Shown in pieces: positions 56,978-64,000 of a stretch of 64,000 nucleotides of DNA. Position 1 is the first letter of the stretch. Each line of letters opens with the position of its first letter. This DNA comes from Paracamarosporium sp. OC-R06-R3 (taxonomy: Eukaryota; Ascomycota; Dothideomycetes; Pleosporales; Didymosphaeriaceae). The position numbers and the translations under genes were made by a program. A model generated the notes under the pieces. The model worked only from the letters and a program-made list of their open reading frames with translations, searched no databases and was not told the DNA's origin. The DNA is taken from the NCBI GenBank assembly GCA_019828545.1, contig JACVRA010000529.1:107413-171412 (forward strand). The letters run 5' to 3'.

Positions 56978-59900
56978 TTACATAACCATTATCATCATTA
57001 CAGGGAGAAGGTTAAAGGGGATCCAAACGTTTCCTCCTCTCGAACTGACGCGCGTTGCTCCATTCTTCGTGCCCGTCTGGCTTGGGGATGTAGGAGGTGA
57101 CCCCGAGATCCCTGTTGTTCCCCTTTCTCCTCCTGTCGTTGGAGACGACGACGACGACGACGACGACGAACTCCCAGTCTCCAAAGCCTTCAAGTCCCCA
57201 CTTCCACTACTACTTACAGCCTTTTCCGCTGCCGTTGTAGCCTTTGCAGGTGCCGCTGAAATCGTCATTCTCGCCCCATCCGGACCCGTAATAACAACAA
57301 GATTTCCAGAAGAATCTGTGGAGCGGGTCACAGTGTACACTTTGCCATCCACGACCATGTCGCCATTTGTGGTTAGCGAAATGGTGTGCCCGTTTACTGT
57401 GATTTGTGGGCCTCCAGGTTGGAGTGTCTGTGACACGCCGTTTACGGTTACGGAAATGGAGCCGTTGGGGTTGAGAGTCATGGGGAGGGTTGGCGGGGTA
57501 GATGATGAAGAGGAAGAGGAGCGGTTCAAAGGAAAGGATTGACCATCTACCATGACTTCCCCAGTCGAGGAAAGAGAAACTGTGCGTCCGTTTACCGTGA
57601 CTTGGGAACCTCCTGGTTGTAGGGTTTGCGTTACACCGTTTACCATTACAGAAACAGAGCCGTCAGGGTTCATGGTAATGGGGAGGTTGTTGTTGTTGTT
57701 ACCTACACCTCCTCCTCCTTGAGCAGAAACAGTGTTTGATAATTGTGGGGAAATCACATTATGCACTTGCCCGTCCACGACGACGGCGTCGCCCGAGGGA
57801 GATACGAAGACGGTGTGCCCGTTTACGGAGATTTGAGCTTGCCCGGGGCGGAGGGTTTGTGGGGCGCTATTGCCGCCGTTGTTGTTGTTGTTTGGAAGTG
57901 TGACGACGATGCTGCCGTCTGGTTGGATGGTGATGGGGATGCCGTTTATGGGGGTTGTTGTTCCTGGTTGGAGACCTTGGGCGCCTCCGGCTTGATTGTT
58001 GGATCCTGGGCCTGTTCCTTGACCTTGGTTGGATCCTGTGCCCGTGTTTTGGCCTTGATCTGGTCCGGTTCCTTGACCTTGACCTTGGTTCGGTGCCGTG
58101 TTGGTTGCTTGAGGTGGTAGCGGTCCAAGGGACAGAGTTGTCTGGGATGGGGCCCCGCCACCACTAACACTACCGCCACCAGGACCGAGAGTGAGCGTGA
58201 AGGAGACGGGAGGGTCGAATGTGCCGCCGGGAACCCCTTGGCTTGGTTGCGAGGGATCGTTGTTGATGGGTGGGCTTCCGCCGGTGGTGATAGGTGGGTT
58301 TCCTCCTCTTGGCTGAGCGGGGTCGTTGGAAGGGTCTTGGGGTGGTGGAATTGGGTTTTTTGTACTTGCGGGCGGATCGGCAGGTGGGTTATCAGGTCGT
58401 GTGGGATCAGCAGGCGGGTCAATAGGTCGTGTGGGCTCGGACGGCTGGGTCGGTATACTGCCCGGCTGGGGTGCAATGGTAATTGACGTAAGGAAATCAG
58501 GTATCGCGGTCAATGCAATGGGTGGATCCGGCGTCCCTTCGAAGAAGGGCACACAGTCAGCCCATTCCGGGTCCAAGCCCCTGACTTGCGGCGGCACGGC
58601 CAAATTCGGATTGTAGTTGTCTTCCAAGATGTAATCACATCCGGGGTAGCAGAGTGGCTGGCACATATACGCACTCTTGGGCACTGGCGCTTGCAAATCG
58701 GCAAAGTTCATCGGGACGGGTGTAGCGGCAATTACGAGTCCATAGGGCCGAACCGGGTTGAATTGTATTCCGCATATGGTCGCTAAATCGCTCGATTCGA
58801 CTTCCACGTAGGTGTTCGTGTAGGTGTTGCGTAAAGGTACTTTTGTACTGCCCAGTCCAAAGCCATACTCGCACCACTTGTAGGCGGAAACTGTATTGTA
58901 TTTCACGTAGGCTTTATCGGCCCAGAACGTCGTGCCGTTTACCACTGCGCTCTGATGAGAGTGTTTATAGATGCTCTGCGAGTATCTGTTGTACCATGGA
59001 TTGGTGTTTGCACACAAGTCTCTTGAGCTAGTTAGCGGCGGGAAATAGATCACCTCAACGTGCTGGCCTTCTATGGTGCAAAGTTTGGTTTTTGAGCATT
59101 CCGCATCTATAGAGGGGGATGGGCGGGCACAACCGCTGGGGCCAGTAGGTTTGAAGTCGTTTATGGTTTCTTGGGCATTGAAGGTGAAGGTCACCTCTTG
59201 TCCGGGCACGATTGTGGTTTCTCCGATAAAGTTCCATGCATCGTCAATGTACCATGCGCTGCCGGCATGACCGTTTCGAGGCACATACGTATTGTTCTTA
59301 AGTGGCAAAGGTGGAAGTTGACCGGGTGCTGCAGTGATCAATGGTGTAGATTTCCCGTTCACAACCACGGCCGTAGGTGGTGAGGGCACAGAGATTGTGA
59401 AAACATTCTTTGATTCCCACGATGCTGTGCTCTTCAACAGTGATGTAGCAAACATAGACCACATGTTGCTGCACTCGGACGCTCCGTGAATCTCGCAGGA
59501 CGGAAAATTCGATTCTGGATATGGATTAGACTCTGTTGGATCCTGATACCTCAGACTTTTTTGCACGAAGCTTGTTACGATGGGAGTTGCCAATAAAGTC
59601 TTGGTGAATTTGGACGCAGCGGCCGCATCAGTAAAACGAGGCATGCCATCGCAATAGCTGGTCCAGCTGTAATTTCCACCCAAGCTAGCGTTCCCGGTTG
59701 CAGTTGGAAAAGGGGGGTAACCAGACAAGATTGTGGAGTAGACGGTAGTGGTAGTAGTGTAAGTTTCTTGGTGGGAATAGTACCAGTCCCAATGTGCTTG
59801 CGAGTAGGACCAGAAGTAAGGCCAGCATTCGGTTGCGTTATTCAGATCTGGATCTCGGGTGGTATTGAGATTGAGGCTGAAAAACGGCGGAGACGTTATG

Positions 59901-60151
59901 TTTACAGCGTGTGAGGTGAATGATTGTGTGGCATTAGTAGCTGGTATACTGAACGCCGACACAGAGGAAGAATTAGATGATAGGTGGCTTGGGGTATGAG
60001 ATGTGGACGTTGACGACAATGTTGATGCGAATGCCGAAGAGTTCTTGAACAACGGTGTTTCCGTCGCCCTTGGGCCTTTTATGTCCCCGGTACCGGTGCC
60101 TGTACTCAATGGCGCTGTCGTCAACGCCAATGCTCTCGTAAGGAAATCCAT
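56978..60151 (-). CDS. Adhesin-like cell-wall protein with C-terminal tandem repeats
   Basis: Intron-free, 1,057 residues. The N-terminus (MDFLTRALALTTAPLSTG) is a weak secretion signal. Residues about 20-130 are Ser/Thr-rich with many Asn glycosylation sites. Residues about 100-530 form a Cys-containing region with numerous Trp and Tyr (CWPYFWSYSQAHWDWYYSH; CQPLCYPGCDYILEDNYNPN). A Pro/Asp-rich and Gly/Gln-rich linker (about 550-740) follows. From about 745 to 960 come three copies of a 60-80 residue repeat with the pattern PDGSVSVMVNGVTQTLQPGG, then QVTVNGRTVSLSSTGEVMVD; such repeats are frequent in uncharacterised wall proteins of Dothideomycetes. A poly-Ser run encoded by a GAC/GTC tandem (about 57145-57168) precedes a hydrophobic tail, compatible with a GPI signal. 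Role in adhesion or wall structure is inferred. Confidence 0.82.
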   Translation of the reverse strand: MDFLTRALALTTAPLSTGTGTGDIKGPRATETPLFKNSSAFASTLSSTSTSHTPSHLSSNSSSVSAFSIPATNATQSFTSHAVNITSPPFFSLNLNTTRDPDLNNATECWPYFWSYSQAHWDWYYSHQETYTTTTTVYSTILSGYPPFPTATGNASLGGNYSWTSYCDGMPRFTDAAAASKFTKTLLATPIVTSFVQKSLRYQDPTESNPYPESNFPSCEIHGASECSNMWSMFATSLLKSTASWESKNVFTISVPSPPTAVVVNGKSTPLITAAPGQLPPLPLKNNTYVPRNGHAGSAWYIDDAWNFIGETTIVPGQEVTFTFNAQETINDFKPTGPSGCARPSPSIDAECSKTKLCTIEGQHVEVIYFPPLTSSRDLCANTNPWYNRYSQSIYKHSHQSAVVNGTTFWADKAYVKYNTVSAYKWCEYGFGLGSTKVPLRNTYTNTYVEVESSDLATICGIQFNPVRPYGLVIAATPVPMNFADLQAPVPKSAYMCQPLCYPGCDYILEDNYNPNLAVPPQVRGLDPEWADCVPFFEGTPDPPIALTAIPDFLTSITIAPQPGSIPTQPSEPTRPIDPPADPTRPDNPPADPPASTKNPIPPPQDPSNDPAQPRGGNPPITTGGSPPINNDPSQPSQGVPGGTFDPPVSFTLTLGPGGGSVSGGGAPSQTTLSLGPLPPQATNTAPNQGQGQGTGPDQGQNTGTGSNQGQGTGPGSNNQAGGAQGLQPGTTTPINGIPITIQPDGSIVVTLPNNNNNGGNSAPQTLRPGQAQISVNGHTVFVSPSGDAVVVDGQVHNVISPQLSNTVSAQGGGGVGNNNNNLPITMNPDGSVSVMVNGVTQTLQPGGSQVTVNGRTVSLSSTGEVMVDGQSFPLNRSSSSSSSTPPTLPMTLNPNGSISVTVNGVSQTLQPGGPQITVNGHTISLTTNGDMVVDGKVYTVTRSTDSSGNLVVITGPDGARMTISAAPAKATTAAEKAVSSSGSGDLKALETGSSSSSSSSSSPTTGGERGTTGISGSPPTSPSQTGTKNGATRVSSRGGNVWIPFNLLPVMMIMVM
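57380..57960 (-). repeat. Three tandem VNG/VDG repeats in the adhesin-like gene
   Basis: Three diverged units, each encoding a PDG- or PNG-S core, VNGV-QTL-PGG, VNGHT or VNGRT, and a closing VDG. Spacing is roughly 150-230 bases including Gly/Asn- or Ser-rich spacers. Confidence 0.8.
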
Positions 60152-61284
60152 GCTATCAATCTTGAGAAAACTATGTAGCCTAAGTAATTGATGTCGCTAA
60201 GGATGATGGATATCCTGTTGTACTCTGTTGCGCCGTGTAACAAGCTGGAATCTAGTCAGTCCTGGTTGCGATGGGGACATTTAGTAGTTACCATGTTCCC
60301 AGCAACTATGGGTAATTTATATCAATTTGGGCTTTTGTTTGTGGGAGATGTTTTGGTTTGCTTACAGTGGATTTGCATGTTCATGAGGCTGTCCACTCGT
60401 GTTCTACTATATGGGCTGATTTCAATTTGGTGACAATCGGGTAGAAGAAAAAAGGCAACCGATATTACACGGCTGCGACCCAAAGCTACACTCGCTAGTG
60501 CAGCCAATCGAATTTGCTGTTCTATATGGGGGGTGGTATAATTTAGTAACAATCTGGTAGAAAAAAGGCAAGTTGCAAGGCAACCAATGTTACACAGCTG
60601 GCACCCAAAGTTACACTCGCCGGTGCAGCCAATTGACTTTGCAGACATAGATTGGGAACATGCGACCCAATTACTACAATGGTGCAATGGTAGTAATTCA
60701 GCATCCATTACGCGCGCACGATGGTACACATTGGTAGTCAAAGGGCAGCACAGCGCAGCCTCCCCTCCCCAACCCCACCTCAGTAAAGCACTAGCAGGGG
60801 AAAATAGCAGACCGTGCGCAAATGCCATGAAATTTTATTGAGCCTTGGGGTTCGACTATGCGGATCCGATCGACTCAAGTCTGTTACACATGGCCGACCG
60901 CTGTACCAAGTGGTTCAGTATTCTTAGTCTGGAGAGACATCCAATACACCATGGGAATAAAACATTCTTTGACCTTCTCAATTCTAGACGGGTCGCGCCC
61001 CCTGTCCGGTGCGGGGGCCATTTACTTAGATCGTTTTCATCCTTGTCGTTGAGCTTACCTTGTATCGTTTATCCGAATCGCTGAATTTCCCGGATCCATT
61101 CACGCAATACTGCATGCACTGTATTATCACCAGTGACTACGCTTTCGGCAGCTAGGCGGACGGGTACCTTCTACGGGTGCTATACTAGTAAGCAGCTCGT
61201 CACCTCGCTTGCGTATTGTTCGCCAGATCTGCTCTTCGATCCATTGTTGTCGTCGACGGTCGTACCGTCGTGCTCTCGGACGGA
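60152..61284. other. Divergent intergenic region with tandem duplication
   Basis: About 1.1 kb between the adhesin-like gene (minus) and the pepsin-like gene (plus), probably containing both promoters. A tandem duplication lies at 60402-60642. No gene seen. Confidence 0.55.
60402..60642. repeat. Tandem duplication of about 118-bp unit with transition differences
   Basis: Copy 1 is about 60402-60517 and copy 2 about 60519-60642. Shared blocks include TTACAC-GCTG, CACCCAAAG/GACCCAAAG, TACACTCGC and GTGCAGCCAAT. Many of the differences are C/T or G/A; copy 2 also has a short insertion (AGTTGCAAGG). Confidence 0.8.
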
Positions 61285-63127
61285 ATGGCAGTGGATGGCG
61301 GTGTATGGCGCCTTGCGACGTTCGCCCGGCTTTTGGTGCTCTGTACACTGGCGCTGGCTTTACACACTGCTGGCAAGCCGTTGAGCATTCCTCCAAGCCA
61401 GTTCTGGTGAGTGAATGTCCAAGGCCTCGAACTCCCCTAACATTTCTAGGGAGGGCAATGACGGGCCCTGGAGCACATTTCGCGTCGAAGTAGGCACTCC
61501 ATCGCAACAGATTCGCCTCTTGCCTGCCCACGACCAATCTTCGACATGGACCATCATATCCGAGGCGTGCGGCGCCAACGACGGCGAATGCACCGACTCA
61601 CGCGGCCGAATCTTTAACCGTAACAAGTCTTCTACCTGGGACCAGTTTGGAACTTACAACACCAACCCTGTGCTTGAAGAAAGAGTCGGCTTGAAGGCCC
61701 CCGGCTTGTTTGGATGGGACGACCTCACTCTGGGCTGGGTTGGGGACAATATGCCCACCTTGAAGAACCAGAGCATCGTGGGCATCACTTCGAAAGATTT
61801 CTGGGTTGGATCTTTGGCGGTGAATCCGCGACCCGTCAATTTTACAGACTACAATAATCCTATTCCCAGTCTCATGGACAACCTGTTTAAAAAGACTGAT
61901 AACCCAATCTCTAGTCTTAGCTGGTCGTACACTGCAGGTGCATACAACATGGCTCCCAAAGTCCTCGGAAACTTAGTCTTGGGAGGCTACGACACTGCCC
62001 GTTTCCAGCCAAACTCAGTATCCTTTCCCTTTGGCCAAGACATATCGTTTGATTTTCAAGTTGCCGTCCAGAGCATCACAACCAGCCTGAGCAGCGAATC
62101 GCTCCTCAACAGCGAAGACAAGATAATTGCCTACATTAGCACAATGATTGCTGATATTTGGCTGCCGACAAGCGTGTGCCAGAAATTCGAAAAGGCTTTC
62201 GGCCTCACTTGGGACAGCAAAGCTGAACTATACCTGCTGGATTCCAGCTTGCATCAGACCCTCCTAGAGAAGAACCCTTCAGTGCGCTTCACCGTGGGAC
62301 CAGAGACCTCTAGAGGCGCTATAGCTATCAAAATGCCCTACTGGAGCTTTTACCACACAGCAAAACTTGATCCGACCAACTCTTCTTCTAACCGGCTATA
62401 CTTTCCCATAAAACGTGCAGCGAACGATAGTCAGTACGTTCTTGGTCGGACTTTCCTTCAAAGCGCTCATCTGTCCGTTGATTACCATCGCCAAGTTTTC
62501 AACTTGTCCCAGGCTCTCTACCCGTCATCCTCAACAGAGCAAAAAATAGTTGCCGTCGTCCCACCTCCCGGACAAAACAGTCCAGGAGCTGGTAATGGCA
62601 GTAACGGTGGAAGTGAGGCCGGTTCTACTTCTAGTGGCTCCCTGAACGCTGGCGTTATTGCAGGAATTGCTGTTGGTATTGCTGTCGTGGTAGGAGTACT
62701 CGCCCTCATAACTTTCATGATGTATCGCCGCCGCAAGAAGGCTGCCAACATGGGTAAATTAGTAGGGTCCGACATTCAAATGTTGGGTCAATTCGGCGGT
62801 GATCAGGTCAAGGTTGAAATGGGCGACGGCCTTGCTAATGAAGTCGCCGGTGGCATGGGACCAGAACTCATGGGTGACGGTAGATTCTTAAATGATGAAG
62901 CTGAAAGCAACACACATCACATTCACGAAATGTCTGGACAAAAACTGGTCGAAGCGGAAGGCAACACATATTATATCCACAAAATGGATGGACAAAAATC
63001 AGATGGAGCTGGAGGCATCTCACGTCGCATCCACGAATTACCTGGAGAATCGCCCGCCGAATTACCAGCGGACACGCCATCGACGAAGTATAAACACATC
63101 CATTCAGATACCCACGTCAAAAGATGA
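61285..63127 (+). CDS. Membrane-anchored pepsin-fold protein lacking catalytic aspartates
   Basis: Exons 61285-61406 and 61450-63127 give 599 residues; the phase-2 intron rejoins PPSQFWEGNDGPW. Residues 11-30 (ATFARLLVLCTLALALHTAG) are a signal peptide or anchor. The ectodomain follows the A1 pepsin layout: FRVEVGTPSQQIRLLPA, then HDQSSTW where the active-site DTGSS would be, and later IAYISTMIADIWLPTSVC where the second DSGT would be; neither aspartate triad is intact. VLGNLVLGGYDTARF and YVLGRTFLQSAHLSVDY are conserved A1-type strands. A Gly/Ser-rich stretch, a clear membrane helix (AGVIAGIAVGIAVVVGVLAL) and MMYRRRKK follow, then a cytoplasmic tail with three diverged repeats containing IHEM, IHKM and IHEL. 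Probably non-proteolytic, a surface receptor or scaffold; function unknown. Confidence 0.85.
62895..63050 (+). repeat. Three diverged IHxM-type repeats in cytoplasmic tail
   Basis: About 22-24 codons per unit. Units carry HHIHEMSGQK, YYIHKMDGQK and RRIHELPGE, each preceded by an E-A-E/G-A-G-rich spacer. They lie after the membrane helix of the pepsin-fold protein. Confidence 0.7.
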
Positions 63128-63785
63128 AGTGCTTCAATAAGAAGTTTCGCTTTTGCAATGTTCTCAAAATTCGATATATATATAATTCATTTCACGACCG
63201 AGTAGATATTGCAGCCTATATAAGCCCTTCTATCCACTAGGCCAGAAGTGTTCACTTTTGCCGAATTTTCTACCTCAACAGTAGATCTCCCTAGGGCTGG
63301 AGATTACACAATTACCTTGAAAAGGCGACTGTTTTGCACCAATTTCCGAAGGCCCCTAGGTCACGTTACCCTCCGGTCACGTGCTGAGAAGACTACGGGC
63401 GGATGCAGGCCCGGGTACCTGGCACACGCACGTCGCACGTTGAAACAAACAAACAAAGTTTCTCCACCTGCAGTAGTTTCGGAACAAGTTTTTCCAGAAC
63501 TCTGGCCAGCTGGACCCGATGGCGCGGTGTCTTTGCTGCCTGCAGCCTGACTATAGGGCTAGCCAATAAAAAGCTAAACAGTAGGGTATGGGCAGGATCG
63601 GATAGAGGATGAAAAATTCGCCGTTGGTTCATGGCAATGAGCAGATTTGATAACGTACTTTATAAGCGAGCGGGCAGTATAAGCGAGTGGGCACCCCTAC
63701 CAACTTTACGCGCCTTTATAGCGACCCAGCTCAACAACGTAATATTATAATTAAATATAATTGCTACCCTATATTAAGAAGTATT
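63128..63785. other. Intergenic and probable flank of a transposon
   Basis: Contains the 3' flank of the pepsin-like gene. Near 63661-63705, TATAAGCGAGCGGGCAG is followed by a near copy, TATAAGCGAGTGGGCA, and CACCCCTACC; this could be the terminal repeat of the element whose transposase starts at 63786. AT-rich from 63.70 kb. Confidence 0.4.
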
Positions 63786-64000
63786 TCAGGTCTTCTTTGT
63801 ACATGTTCGCGCGTTATGGCTAGTCTCTCTACAGCGGCTGCAGCGCGCTGAAGCCTGCCGGCTCGTACCTGCGCGCGCCTTACCCTGACGCATTTCCCCC
63901 TCTAACTGCTGCTCAACGTCTTTTTGAGCAATAATATCCTCTCCCTCTGCCTTTGATAGGGTACCTCGCTGTTGAATCCGCTTCTTTTTACGCTTTCTAC
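63786..64000 (-). mobile_element. C-terminal end of a pogo/Tc1-mariner-type transposase (continues outside window)
   Basis: The minus strand is open from 64000 to a stop at 63786 and reads RKRKKKRIQQRGTLSKAEGE, then DIIAQKDVEQQLEGEMR and a Cys/His end, CSRCRETSHNARTC. This is the characteristic C-terminal tail of fungal DDE transposases of the pogo/Fot1 type, with a basic K/R cluster, the G-T-L-S--EG motif and a CxxC---HNxRTC knuckle. The DDE catalytic part would lie beyond the right edge. The frame is intact in the visible 70 codons, so this part at least is not broken. Confidence 0.8.

Noticed and set aside
57743..58486. Plus- and minus-strand frames inside the adhesin gene
   Set aside because: They are shadows of the Gly/Gln/Pro repeats of the 1,057-residue frame.
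1..64000. CRISPR arrays, rRNA genes, secondary-metabolite cluster
   Set aside because: No regularly spaced identical repeats, no rRNA-like sequence, and no PKS, NRPS or terpene synthase motifs were seen.

Overview
The window is genomic DNA of a filamentous ascomycete. Genes are scattered on both strands, most coding regions are interrupted by short GT...AG introns of about 45-100 bases, and the proteins are typical of Pezizomycotina: a fungal long-chain alcohol oxidase, DUF1996, Ser/Thr-rich wall proteins and several MFS permeases. The mix of secreted and repeat-rich proteins would suit a plant-associated Dothideomycete such as a Pleosporales species, but that placement is inference and the sequence alone does not prove it.

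Layout: 1-5 kb holds the end of a tRNA-dihydrouridine synthase (Dus1) and a small FYVE-finger protein, both on the minus strand. 5-10 kb holds a GMC long-chain fatty alcohol oxidase and a secreted GH1-like protein, both plus. 10-13.4 kb is mostly non-coding, with weak relics. 13.4-16 kb holds a divergent vacuolar CAX exchanger and ribosomal protein eS17. 17.5-22.2 kb is a gene-poor stretch ending in a long pyrimidine-rich leader. It is followed by a disordered fungal-specific protein (22.2-24.2 kb) and a Sac2/INPP5F-like phosphoinositide phosphatase (25.5-28.6 kb). 30.5-36 kb holds a sugar transporter, a DUF1996 secreted protein and a Cys-rich single-pass membrane protein. 36-38.5 kb is gene-poor.

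38.5-43.7 kb is occupied by one very large five-exon GH18 chitinase gene with Ser/Thr-rich and Cys-rich tails. 45.5-54.7 kb holds an MFS drug/polyamine-type exporter, an unusual E2-ubiquitin-conjugating/F-box fusion, a duplicated-domain secreted protein, a PIP-box protein and an allantoate-type permease. 54.7-57 kb is gene-poor and contains a cluster of perfect DNA hairpins. 57-63 kb holds a repeat-rich adhesin-like wall protein and, divergently, a membrane-anchored pepsin-fold protein without its catalytic aspartates. The right edge enters the C-terminal end of a pogo/Tc1-mariner-type transposase.

Functional themes: sugar and wall metabolism (GH1-like, GH18, DUF1996, adhesin, hexose transporter), membrane transport (three MFS, one CAX), and phosphoinositide signalling (FYVE reader and SAC phosphatase). 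No secondary-metabolite cluster, CRISPR array or convincing tRNA gene was seen. All splice sites are read by eye from codon phase and GT/AG positions. They were checked for in-frame length but not against transcripts.
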